The notes beneath the pieces are model-generated. The model saw nothing but the letters and a program-made list of their open reading frames with translations. It was not told where the DNA came from and made no database searches. 64,000 bases of DNA, taken from NCBI RefSeq assembly GCF_007680605.1, contig NZ_VEIO01000011.1:27261-91260 (forward strand). Reading direction: 5' to 3'. The DNA comes from Paenibacillus xylanexedens (GTDB taxonomy: Bacteria > Bacillota > Bacilli > Paenibacillales > Paenibacillaceae). Of this stretch, positions 51,899-60,206 are shown piece after piece. The translations under genes and the position numbers were made by a program. How positions within the stretch are numbered: the first letter of the stretch is position 1; every line of letters starts with the position of its first letter.

Positions 51899-54521
51899 AA
51901 TGAAACAGAAGCCCGACTCTGCGGTTCCCGCTGGACAGATCGTACAGGCACGGCGATCAGAAGTAAAACCGTTATTATTTTCGTCTACGTTTATGTATCT
52001 ATCAGCTCCTGTGATATATCTATGGCTTATCACAGCGGGATTGCTCGTATTGTGCATGGAATGGATATATCCTGTGACTTCTGATGGTCAAGCAGGGAGT
52101 GAGCGATTTGCCGTTGTCATGGCTGGCTATTCAGCCATCCTTCTATCCGTTGGATTGCTGCGTACAGGCTGGATGGCGAGCATCGCGCTCCGCATCCCTA
52201 TGATATACGTTGCACTGTGTGTAATGTACGGAAGCAGTCATCCAATCGAATGGGGCTTATCCTATCCTGGGATACTTAATGCTGATCTGGGGGAGTGGAT
52301 CGATACAGGACGTTTTCGTGTGATGAGCAGGGAAACCAGAGGGTTATTTATGCTGTGCGGCTGGAGCATGTTACTCGCCTCGGTACAGTACCTGGTATTA
52401 CTTCGTCGTAGCATATCTCTGTTTGGCACGGGAACATTAGTTTATCTGATCCTGCTGGAGACTGTTGTCGGATATGATGCTTATGGCTCGGTGGTTCGCT
52501 CGGTATGCTGGCTGCTGTGCATCCAGGGCATGCTTCACCTGCTGCGCCTTTCGGAAGGCACAGGTCATGAACGGAATGCGCAGGATCAGAAAAGTGCACA
52601 TGAAGGTATAAATCGAGGCATGATCCCAGGTGTACTTCAAGGTACAAAACAAGGTACAAACGAAGGTGCAAACCAGAGTATAAAGCAAAGTACACACCAG
52701 AGTACAAACCAAGGCGAAAACCAAGGTGTACATCAAAACACTCACAACAAGGCGGCACGAAGTAAAAAGAACAGCGCTCATCGGATACGGAGTAAGATTT
52801 ATCTATATTGGATGGCTGTTTCTGTGGGCACGGCGGTCTGTGTGGTGCTGATATCTACACTTCCTGCACGGCTCAGTGTTGTGTCACCTGCCGGACAACT
52901 CTCTGTTATGGATACGGTTGAACGTTTGGCTAGATGGGCAGGATACACTCCTTCAGGCAGTGTACCGGCTTCTCTGAGTGTGACGGGATATAGCACCGTT
53001 GATGCACCTATGGGGGCCCCCTTGGTACAAGGCAATGAACCTGTATTCGTGGCAAAAACGCCTGTCTCTACGTATTGGCGCGGGGAAACTCGTTCTTACT
53101 ACAATGGCAGTGCCTGGAGTGATACGGAGCATCGCTTCCGTTATGTTAACGCATCGGATCTGCTACGTTCCGATGGATGGGAGGAGCATCCGTACTGGCA
53201 GCGTGTTCGTCAGATCATCACGATGGAACGGGAGTGGCGCGGTCCGAATCCGCTTTTTACGGGAGGGTTGCCGGTAAGTTTGTCTTTTCAAGATGGTGAT
53301 GTCCTTAATAAAAAGAATGAAAAGCGACTGCTCTCTAATGAAGATACCGGCACCTTGTGGCTTGCAGGAGGAAGAGACAGGAATGAGCTTGTCCAGCATT
53401 ACACGGTAGATGTGATGGTGCCGAATGTGACAACAGAACAGCTTCGACAGCGTGTAAGGATGGATGGGAAGAGTGCTGGCAAGGATAGCAAGGATGACAA
53501 GAAGAATTTTAGCGTGAGCGAACAGAAGCATGCTGGCGGGAATAATACATCCGATCCTGCCTCGATTCGCCGAAAGGATCTACAGCTTCCAGATACACTT
53601 CCGCAAAGGGTAAGGGATCTTGCTACCGAGATTATCGGTTCAAGTACAACACGGTACGATGCTGTACAGGCCGTGCGCAGTTATCTGAAAGCGAACGCCC
53701 GGTACACGCTGGATACCCGAATGCCGTCACGAGGGACGGATTTTGTGGATGATTTTTTATTTGTGACCCGTGCGGGGTATTGTAACCATTTTTCCACCGC
53801 CATGGTTGTGTTACTTCGTGCCGAGGGGATACCGGCACGCTGGGTGAAAGGCTATGCCCCAGGACAAGCGGACCCGCAGAACCCGGGGCAAGTGGTTGTC
53901 ACCCAGGGGGATGCTCATTCCTGGGTGGAGGTGTATTTTCCCGGCGTGGGCTGGGTGCCGTTTGAGGCTACGCCGGGGTTTGATTCGGCGCAGGCTCTGG
54001 ATGCCAGCGCCGCAGGGGTCGCCTCGGCACTGCCAGGCGACGAAGCCCCGCTGCCGGGTACAGGCAGCGGGCTGGAACGTGCGGGCGCGTGGCTTGCCGC
54101 GCACGCACGTGCCCTTGTCGCGGCGCCGTGGCCGGCCGCGACGGCACTTGCGGCAGCGGCGCTGCTGTGCGCCGCTGCATGGGCCTGCGCGCGGCGGCTT
54201 CGCCCCGCGCTGCGGCTTGGGCTGCTGCTGGCGTGGCCGCGCAGCAGCTTCCCGGACCGCGAGCGGCTGCTGCAGGCTGCCGCTCCGGTCTGGCGCGCGC
54301 TTGCGCGCCGGTACGGCCCGCGGCCGCCGGGCATGACGCTGCGGGAATACGCAGCGTCACCCGCCGTGGCCGCGGGCACGGACGGCGCGGACATCGCGCG
54401 CTTTGCAGCCGACTGGGAGCGGCTGCTATACGGGCCAGACCGTCCGCTACGCGCGGACAGTCTCGAATTCTTGCGCCGGGCACTTCGCCTGGCCCGGCGC
54501 TCCCCCAGACGTCAGCGCTAA
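51885..54521 (+). CDS. TgpA-like transglutaminase membrane protein
   Basis: 878 residues from ATG 51885; ATG 51900 also possible. N-terminal five or six spans (40-230), then a Gln/Asn/Thr-rich repeat (about 243-290), one span (MAVSVGTAVCVVLISTLP), an extracellular region, and a transglutaminase core with Cys, His and Asp in RAGYCNHFSTAMVVLLRAEGIPARWVKGY and GDAHSWVEVYFPGVGWVPFEATPGF. A last span and a DUF4129-like tail (PPGMTLREYAAS..DIARFAADWERLLYG) end it. The third gene of the MoxR trio. The final 500 bp are far more GC-rich than the rest. Substrate unknown. Confidence 0.88.
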   Translation: MWGRKMKQKPDSAVPAGQIVQARRSEVKPLLFSSTFMYLSAPVIYLWLITAGLLVLCMEWIYPVTSDGQAGSERFAVVMAGYSAILLSVGLLRTGWMASIALRIPMIYVALCVMYGSSHPIEWGLSYPGILNADLGEWIDTGRFRVMSRETRGLFMLCGWSMLLASVQYLVLLRRSISLFGTGTLVYLILLETVVGYDAYGSVVRSVCWLLCIQGMLHLLRLSEGTGHERNAQDQKSAHEGINRGMIPGVLQGTKQGTNEGANQSIKQSTHQSTNQGENQGVHQNTHNKAARSKKNSAHRIRSKIYLYWMAVSVGTAVCVVLISTLPARLSVVSPAGQLSVMDTVERLARWAGYTPSGSVPASLSVTGYSTVDAPMGAPLVQGNEPVFVAKTPVSTYWRGETRSYYNGSAWSDTEHRFRYVNASDLLRSDGWEEHPYWQRVRQIITMEREWRGPNPLFTGGLPVSLSFQDGDVLNKKNEKRLLSNEDTGTLWLAGGRDRNELVQHYTVDVMVPNVTTEQLRQRVRMDGKSAGKDSKDDKKNFSVSEQKHAGGNNTSDPASIRRKDLQLPDTLPQRVRDLATEIIGSSTTRYDAVQAVRSYLKANARYTLDTRMPSRGTDFVDDFLFVTRAGYCNHFSTAMVVLLRAEGIPARWVKGYAPGQADPQNPGQVVVTQGDAHSWVEVYFPGVGWVPFEATPGFDSAQALDASAAGVASALPGDEAPLPGTGSGLERAGAWLAAHARALVAAPWPAATALAAAALLCAAAWACARRLRPALRLGLLLAWPRSSFPDRERLLQAAAPVWRALARRYGPRPPGMTLREYAASPAVAAGTDGADIARFAADWERLLYGPDRPLRADSLEFLRRALRLARRSPRRQR

Positions 54522-54754
54522 ATCCTGACCAGTCTCGTTTGCCCAAGGGTGAACGAGATTTTTCTTATTTAAACCAACACTCTATCAAATTGCAAACGGA
54601 GTGAATGCATGGTGCGCTAGGTTATCTTTCCCCCTGCTCGTTTTGCGGAGAAATTTACGGACAAATCCGTCGCGTAAGTGTCTACTTTCTTGACATAGGT
54701 CCAGACAAAGTCTATTTTCAAACCTCAATGGCCCGAGATTAGACTTCACAATCT

Positions 54755-54949
54755 CTAACGATCACCAGCGACGCTATTTAGCCCTTTTTTGCCAGTCTAG
54801 AATTTTAACGATCACCAGAAACCTTATTTACTTGAAAAGACGACATTTTCGCTGGTTTTTGGGCGTTTTAGTCCAAATAGCGCTTCTGAGGATCGTTAGA
54901 TTTTCTAGCACTACTTAGAGTGCAAAATAAGGTTCGGTGTGATCGTTAG
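54755..54949. repeat. 195-bp nested palindromic element, copy 3
   Basis: Motifs at 54755, 54805 (TTAACGATC, one change), 54891 and 54941: offsets 0, +50, +136, +186 as in the other copies. The order of the inner boxes differs: CGCTATTT, CCTTATTT, CGCTATTT, CCTTATTT from left to right in module orientation, where copy 1 has CC, CG, CG, CC. Between modules the sequence has diverged, but length and geometry are the same. Confidence 0.9.
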
Positions 54950-55286
54950 CGTGTTCAATATCATTCGGGGATGCCAGCAACACATTTGATGCTTAGATGT
55001 GATACTCGAACTCGATACCAAAACTCCATAGCAAACTTAATACTCAAACTAACCAAGTCACCATCTCGGTTGGTACGATATCTTTAGGCGGCTTTTATTA
55101 TCACCACCCGACGGATGAAATCGGTTCTTTTATCCAATTATAAGAGGACATAAGGGGTGGAGCATATGTGCAGCCGATGTTGAACAAAAGTGCATCTGGA
55201 GAGGTTGAGCTCCTGGAATGGAAGCAGTTGTCGCCTGATGTCACATCTCTGCGTTATATGCCCGAAAAATGGAGTTTTGTCTTTCC

Positions 55287-55316
55287 TTGACGGTAGGTTT
55301 TGTCGTTGCGTATAAT
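55287..55316 (+). promoter_or_regulatory. sigma-A promoter of guaA
   Basis: TTGACG (55287-55292), 18-bp spacer, TATAAT (55311-55316), 29 bp before the guaA ATG. There is no room for a purine riboswitch in the leader. Confidence 0.75.
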
Positions 55317-55345
55317 TAGTTTCATTAATTGAGGGAGGCACGGTA

Positions 55346-56884
55346 ATGAATAAGCAAAATGAAATTGTGGTTGTCCTTGACTTTGGAGGCCAATACAACC
55401 AGTTAATCGCCAGAAGAATCCGGGATCTTGGCGTATACAGCGAGCTTTTGCCATATAACACACCTGCGGAGAAAATTGCCGAATTGGCGCCAAAAGGAAT
55501 CGTATTCTCCGGCGGCCCATCCAGCGTATATGCTGAAAATGCACCACACGTTGATCCGGGTGTCTATGACTTGGGCTTGCCGATCTTTGGTATCTGTTAT
55601 GGTATGCAGCTCATGGCTCAGCAGCTTGAAGGGAAAGTAGAACGTTCCGAGAAGCGTGAGTACGGCAAAGCAGACCTTGAGTTTGCTGCAGGTGCAGCAC
55701 TCGCTCAAGGAATTGAAGGTGAACATACCGTATGGATGAGTCACGGTGACCACGTTGTCACATTGCCTCCGGGTTTCAAACTGGATGCAGGCACGGAAAG
55801 TGCGCCAATCGCTGCGATGAGTAACGACGAGCGCAAATTGTATGCAGTGCAGTTCCACCCGGAAGTACGTCACTCCGTTCGCGGTAACGAGATGATTCGC
55901 AACTTCCTGTTCGAAATCTGTGGTTGCGAAGGCAACTGGACGATGGAAACCTTTATTGATGACACGATTAGAGATATTCGTGAAAAAGTGGGCGACGGTA
56001 AAGTGCTGTGCGCACTCAGCGGCGGTGTGGATTCATCCGTTGTGGCAGCATTGTTGCACAAAGCGATCGGTGATCAGCTGACATGTATGTTTATCGACCA
56101 CGGTCTGTTGCGTAAAGGCGAAGCAGAGAGCGTAATGGAGACGTTTGTTGGCAAATTCGATATGAAGGTTGTCAAAATCGACGCTAAAGAACGCTTCATG
56201 TCCAAACTGGCTGGCGTGGATGATCCGGAGCAAAAACGTAAAATTATCGGTAACGAGTTTATTTACGTATTTGATGAAGAGTCCAAGCAGTTCGATGACT
56301 TCGAATTCCTGGCTCAAGGTACACTGTACACAGACATCGTAGAGAGTGGTACGGCTACGGCACAGACAATCAAATCCCACCACAACGTGGGCGGTCTGCC
56401 GGAAGACATGAACTTCAAGCTGATCGAGCCTTTGAATACACTATTCAAAGACGAAGTACGTAAAGTAGGTACGGAGTGTGGCTTGCCGGACGAAATCGTA
56501 CACCGTCAGCCTTTCCCTGGTCCGGGTCTCGCGATCCGTGTACTTGGCGAAGTGACGGAAGAGAAACTGAAAATTGTTCGTGATTCCGACTACATCCTGC
56601 GTGAAGAAATCGCCAAAGCCGGTCTTGACCGCGAAATTTGGCAATACTTCACCGCCCTGCCTAACATGAAGAGTGTTGGCGTTATGGGTGACGCGCGTAC
56701 GTATTCCTACACGGTAGGTATCCGTGCCGTGACTTCCATCGATGGCATGACTGCCGACTGGGCACGTATCCCTTGGGATGTACTCGAGAAAATTTCCGTG
56801 CGGATCGTTAACGAAGTAGACAACGTAAACCGTATAGTCTATGACGTAACGTCCAAACCACCTGCAACGATCGAGTGGGAATAG
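55346..56884 (+). CDS. guaA: GMP synthase (glutamine-hydrolysing)
   Basis: 512 residues, full length. Class-I glutamine amidotransferase domain with Cys84 (FGICYGMQLM), His171 and Glu173 (VQFHPE); ATP-pyrophosphatase domain with P-loop LSGGVDSSV at 224-232; C-terminal dimerisation domain ending PPATIEWE. Converts XMP to GMP. GAGGGAGGCACGGTA precedes the ATG. The next purine gene, a riboswitch-controlled permease, is 5.2 kb away beyond a restriction-modification island. Confidence 0.97.
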   Translation: MNKQNEIVVVLDFGGQYNQLIARRIRDLGVYSELLPYNTPAEKIAELAPKGIVFSGGPSSVYAENAPHVDPGVYDLGLPIFGICYGMQLMAQQLEGKVERSEKREYGKADLEFAAGAALAQGIEGEHTVWMSHGDHVVTLPPGFKLDAGTESAPIAAMSNDERKLYAVQFHPEVRHSVRGNEMIRNFLFEICGCEGNWTMETFIDDTIRDIREKVGDGKVLCALSGGVDSSVVAALLHKAIGDQLTCMFIDHGLLRKGEAESVMETFVGKFDMKVVKIDAKERFMSKLAGVDDPEQKRKIIGNEFIYVFDEESKQFDDFEFLAQGTLYTDIVESGTATAQTIKSHHNVGGLPEDMNFKLIEPLNTLFKDEVRKVGTECGLPDEIVHRQPFPGPGLAIRVLGEVTEEKLKIVRDSDYILREEIAKAGLDREIWQYFTALPNMKSVGVMGDARTYSYTVGIRAVTSIDGMTADWARIPWDVLEKISVRIVNEVDNVNRIVYDVTSKPPATIEWE

Positions 56885-56993
56885 GTCGTTAACTATTCAC
56901 ATTGTTAATCGTGCTAGAGCTTTGATACCTTAGGTTTTTGGCGCTGATGAGCACGGATTTTTGATTTAACTGCAACTATTGAATGTATAAAAT

Positions 56994-57040
56994 AACTCTC
57001 TTTTATCTGCGTTATTTAGCAAATAGAAGGGAGTTTTTTT
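56994..57040 (+). terminator. guaA terminator
   Basis: AACTCTCTT / AAGGGAGTT stem (56994-57002, 57027-57035 with bulge) followed by a run of seven T. Confidence 0.7.
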
Positions 57041-57216
57041 ATGCCATGAATCAGTGAATTCATTGTAGACTTTAAGCTGAGTCAAGATATCCAGGAAGAA
57101 AAAGGAACAGGTAGGCCTATTATAAGAAAGAAAGAAACAAATAAATAAATAAATAACACCTTGCTCTACAATATAACCTCATGAGCCTATTCTAAAGAAC
57201 AGTTTATCGATTATGA

Positions 57217-57229
57217 TTAGTGTGACTAA
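57217..57229. promoter_or_regulatory. candidate controller operator before the R-M operon
   Basis: Dyad TTAGT-GTG-ACTAA. It overlaps the -35 position of a TATATT (57241-57246) at 17-bp spacing and lies 37 bp before the first gene. Restriction controller proteins bind dyads with ACT/AGT cores in such places. Confidence 0.4.
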
Positions 57230-57265
57230 AGGATTTGGAATATATTAGGCGAGGAGGGTTGGGGT

Positions 57266-57769
57266 GTGTCTGGTATTGCCGCGAATGAAAGTGCAGTATT
57301 ACAAGGATTGCTCAATAAAGTTTTTCTTTATCGTTTCACTCGTAATCTGGACAAGGAACTTGTAAGTCGAAAAATCAGCCATGCTACGTTGAGTGGCTCT
57401 ACTGGGCGAAGTGGAAATTGGTTCAATCGTACATTCAATGAGCTTGAGGATATGAGAATCTCTACGTTTGTGAAATCAATATCAGCTATAAATCATATCA
57501 TTCGTGAGCACGGAAATGATCGTTACACACCTGTTGAAGTTCATACAGTGCTTGATGAAGAATTGTTTAAGATCGCTGCGATATCCATTGATTTATCCAT
57601 GAATGATATCGAATATCTTCTCGTGAATGAGCCTGAAATACGAGAGTTCCTTGTTGGAATAAAGGTCTACGTGGATGCCCTAAACACAATGAACGGGAAA
57701 TTATCACAGGACGAAATACGTTTATATGAAAAAACATTATCTCAATTAAGTTCAGAAGGGGGATCTTAA
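57266..57769 (+). CDS. putative HTH controller protein of the R-M island
   Basis: 167 residues; GTG start 7 bp after GAGGAGGG. Residues 20-75 look like a Cro/C1-type helix-turn-helix: LDKELVSRKISHATLSGSTGRSGNWFNRTFNELEDMRISTFVKSISAIN, with the small-residue turn at STGRSG. The C-terminal half is helical and acidic. It ends 1 bp before the AlwI-type nuclease start, so the two are translated together. Controller proteins that time nuclease expression often stand first in R-M operons. The HTH call is by eye and the protein is longer than classic C proteins (about 80 residues). Confidence 0.55.
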   Translation: MSGIAANESAVLQGLLNKVFLYRFTRNLDKELVSRKISHATLSGSTGRSGNWFNRTFNELEDMRISTFVKSISAINHIIREHGNDRYTPVEVHTVLDEELFKIAAISIDLSMNDIEYLLVNEPEIREFLVGIKVYVDALNTMNGKLSQDEIRLYEKTLSQLSSEGGS

Positions 57770-57770
57770 G

Positions 57771-59438
57771 ATGAATCAAAGAAAAATATGGTTTATTACT
57801 CGTCCAGAACGTGATCCTAAATTTCATCGGGATGCACTTCTTGCCCTATGGGATGCTACAGAGGGATTGGCTATAAAATGGTCCGGTAACCGTGAAGCCC
57901 ATCTTCAGTATGAGCACGCTTTAAACACTCGTGGAGTCAAACGAGATAGTTTCAGTAACGACGGATCAGGAGGAAGGACATGGGCAGCGATGTTAAAAAC
58001 GTTTGCTTATGTTTATACCGATGAAGAAGGATATTTGAGACTTACCAAAGCAGGGAAAAAGATTATGGACGGTGAGAAGGTTAGGGAAAACGTAACTAAA
58101 CAAATATTGACTCTGCAAATTCCCAATGCTTACTTTCTGGAGTCCGGCTTCCGTCCTCAGTTTGAATCAAGTTTCCGAATCCGTCCTGTACGGTTTCTTA
58201 TTAAATTGACCAATCAAGGGCAGTTAGACTATTACGTTACTAAAGAAGAAATTACATATTTCGTGTTAACTGCACAGAACGATAATGAATTAGCAACTAT
58301 TACGAACCGGATTTTACAATTCAGAAACGCAAGCGAAATTGAAAAGGCACAGATCAAACAAGAAATCGCTGAAAACTTCGATCATCGTGAACGTTCGGAC
58401 AAAGGTGCAAGAGATTTTGCAAAGGCGCATGGTGACGTTGCCCATACGTTTATGTTAATTAGTGATTACACAGAGCTTGTGGAATATATACGTGGTGAAG
58501 CGCTCCGCGTGGACCCTGTTCATTCAAAGGAAGTCTCCGATAAAATTACAACGTACGATGAACGATATCCCTTTAATTCACGTTATCTCATTTCACTTCA
58601 ACGCATGGCGGAAAATAACGGACTGGATATCGAAAGTTACAAAGCAAGCAGTTATGGCGATGTTAAACCTGCCACGAACAAATCGAAGACAATGTTAAAA
58701 ATTCAAAATGTATTATCCAACTATCCTGCTTTAGATGAGTTGTCGAATGATTCTTTAATAGAGATTCTCAAGGGAGAGTTTTCGGAAAAGGAGTCATTAA
58801 AATATGCCTTTGAATTGAAACAAGCAACGTACCAATCCATTAACAATGAGTTTGTAGAAGGGTATCTGAATGAACAAGATAACCTTGTATTTGAAGATAA
58901 AACGGGAGAAGTATTCAAAGCAATTGGATTTGATGTTGAGATGCGTCCGAAATCTAACGCTAATGTCGAAACTGAAATCGAGATTTTGCTTAAATACAAA
59001 AACTCGCAAATGGGTATCGTGGATGCGAAGAACTATCGTACTAAATTCCCATTGTCTGCTCATTTGGCTTCACATATGGCTTCGGAATATTTACCGAATT
59101 ATGATGGTTATGACGGACGTCAAGTGTCTTTTTTTGGATACGTTACAGCATCGAATTGGAGCGGAGAAAAGAACCTGGAAAAAATAAGCAATCTTGCAAA
59201 ACGTGTTATTCCCGACCGAGATATCAAGGGAATTATGTTAAGTGCAAACGTATTGCTTGGTTTCCTTGATTACTGTATTGACAATGATCTGGAAAAGGAA
59301 GAACGTGTCGAGCTTTTCCTGCAAACGATTGATAATCGAGCCTATTCGACTGTCGGAGAAATCCTGAAAAAAATACAACAAAATTCATCTGGCTATGTAC
59401 GCAATGAATCAGGTCATATAGTTCTTTATCCTAACTAA
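57771..59438 (+). CDS. AlwI-family type II restriction endonuclease
   Basis: 555 residues. The N-terminal 190 residues match what I know of the AlwI/MlyI/BspD6I family: IWFITRPERDPKFHRDALLALW, KWSGNREAHLQYEHALNTRGV, NDGSGGRTWAAMLKTFAYVYTD, LQIPNAYFLESG, FRIRPVRFLIKL. The C-terminal catalytic domain has a PD-(D/E)xK core: KAIGFDVEMRP, acidic E400/E402, then GIVDAKNYR with Asp418 and Lys420. This family binds asymmetric 4-5 bp sites and cuts outside them; in BspD6I the large chain cuts one strand and a separate small chain the other. Low-GC codon use sets it apart from guaA. Confidence 0.85.
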   Translation: MNQRKIWFITRPERDPKFHRDALLALWDATEGLAIKWSGNREAHLQYEHALNTRGVKRDSFSNDGSGGRTWAAMLKTFAYVYTDEEGYLRLTKAGKKIMDGEKVRENVTKQILTLQIPNAYFLESGFRPQFESSFRIRPVRFLIKLTNQGQLDYYVTKEEITYFVLTAQNDNELATITNRILQFRNASEIEKAQIKQEIAENFDHRERSDKGARDFAKAHGDVAHTFMLISDYTELVEYIRGEALRVDPVHSKEVSDKITTYDERYPFNSRYLISLQRMAENNGLDIESYKASSYGDVKPATNKSKTMLKIQNVLSNYPALDELSNDSLIEILKGEFSEKESLKYAFELKQATYQSINNEFVEGYLNEQDNLVFEDKTGEVFKAIGFDVEMRPKSNANVETEIEILLKYKNSQMGIVDAKNYRTKFPLSAHLASHMASEYLPNYDGYDGRQVSFFGYVTASNWSGEKNLEKISNLAKRVIPDRDIKGIMLSANVLLGFLDYCIDNDLEKEERVELFLQTIDNRAYSTVGEILKKIQQNSSGYVRNESGHIVLYPN

Positions 59439-59504
59439 GGCCAAAAACACCAAGTAACTGGCTTATACAAAAATGCAGGGCATTATTTGTAGGAGGGTTA
59501 TCTT

Positions 59505-60152
59505 ATGATTATCGACCTAACATCGGAAGAGTTAGAACAATGCAAAGAGTTTTCTTATAAGTGTGCCAAAAATCAGCAAGAAATTGAATTCGGTCAAACA
59601 GATACTGCCCGTCGCAGTCATATTGAGATTGGGCGTGATAACCTGATCGGGAAAATTTCAGAAGTCGCTTTCTCCAAGATGATGAAGGATCACTTCGACA
59701 TGCAAGTGGCTTTGGACTTTGAATATTATCCACGCGGCGTATGGGATAAACAGGATGCCGACATCAACGGATGGAGGATTGATGTTAAAGGTACGCGGCA
59801 AGGTGGTCAATGGATGCTTATTGAATGGAGTAAGTTAGATTTCAGGAAAAAGGAAGAGAATCTTTCGCATCTTTATGTGATGTCTTCTGTGTATTGGGAC
59901 AGACCAAAAGACGTTCCTACAGGCAAGGTGCATATGGTTGGGTGCGCCTCCCTAGCTAAACTCAGTCATGATGTTGGAACAACGCGGGTTTTGAGAAAAG
60001 GAGATTTTATCCCAGGCACCAAAGTACCCTTGCAAGCAGATAATTTCGGGATACATTTTGACGATCTTGAAAAGGATTGGAATAAAGTGATCCAGTGGAT
60101 GTTTAGTCATCAGCCAATGGACACAAACCATTATCCAAATCTATATTCATAA
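59505..60152 (+). CDS. small PD-(D/E)xK nuclease-like protein
   Basis: 215 residues; TAGGAGGGTTATCTT precedes the ATG. A PD-(D/E)xK-like core can be read: Glu53 in GKISEVAFSKMM, Asp84/Asp86 in KQDADINGWR, and Asp93-x-Lys95 in RIDVKGTRQGG, with a following strand MLIEWSKLDF. No separate DNA-recognition domain is obvious. It lies 66 bp after the AlwI-family gene on the same strand and before the shared terminator. It may be the small cutting subunit of a heterodimeric enzyme, as in BspD6I, or an accessory nuclease. I do not recognise its family. Confidence 0.65.
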   Translation: MIIDLTSEELEQCKEFSYKCAKNQQEIEFGQTDTARRSHIEIGRDNLIGKISEVAFSKMMKDHFDMQVALDFEYYPRGVWDKQDADINGWRIDVKGTRQGGQWMLIEWSKLDFRKKEENLSHLYVMSSVYWDRPKDVPTGKVHMVGCASLAKLSHDVGTTRVLRKGDFIPGTKVPLQADNFGIHFDDLEKDWNKVIQWMFSHQPMDTNHYPNLYS

Positions 60153-60159
60153 AGCTATA

Positions 60160-60199
60160 AACAAAAGGAGCAACTAAAATTAGTCGCTCCTTTTGTTAT
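60160..60199. terminator. bidirectional terminator inside the R-M island
   Basis: ACAAAAGGAGC-AACT / AGT-CGCTCCTTTTGT stem (60161-60196). It closes the rightward nuclease operon and the leftward methyltransferase gene, which converge here. Confidence 0.85.
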
Positions 60200-60206
60200 A
60201 CACTTA

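Larger units (their letters stand above)
54522..55345. other. 0.8-kb gene-free region before guaA
   Basis: No gene supported. It holds the third 195-bp element (54755-54949) and the guaA promoter; the rest is plain sequence. A hairpin with AACGAGATTTTTCTTATTT near 54550 may end the transglutaminase operon. Confidence 0.45.
56885..57265. other. intergenic: guaA terminator and restriction-island promoter region
   Basis: No gene. It contains the guaA terminator, an ATAA-type simple repeat near 57140-57155, a dyad at 57217-57229 and a TATATT at 57241-57246. The sequence turns clearly AT-rich after 57040. Confidence 0.5.

Noticed and set aside
53854..54604. Long frames on both strands in the GC-rich gene tail
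   Set aside because: High GC removes stop codons; only the transglutaminase frame continues a known protein.
55200..55345. Purine riboswitch before guaA
   Set aside because: The promoter lies only 29 bp before the start codon, leaving no space for an aptamer, and no core motif is present.
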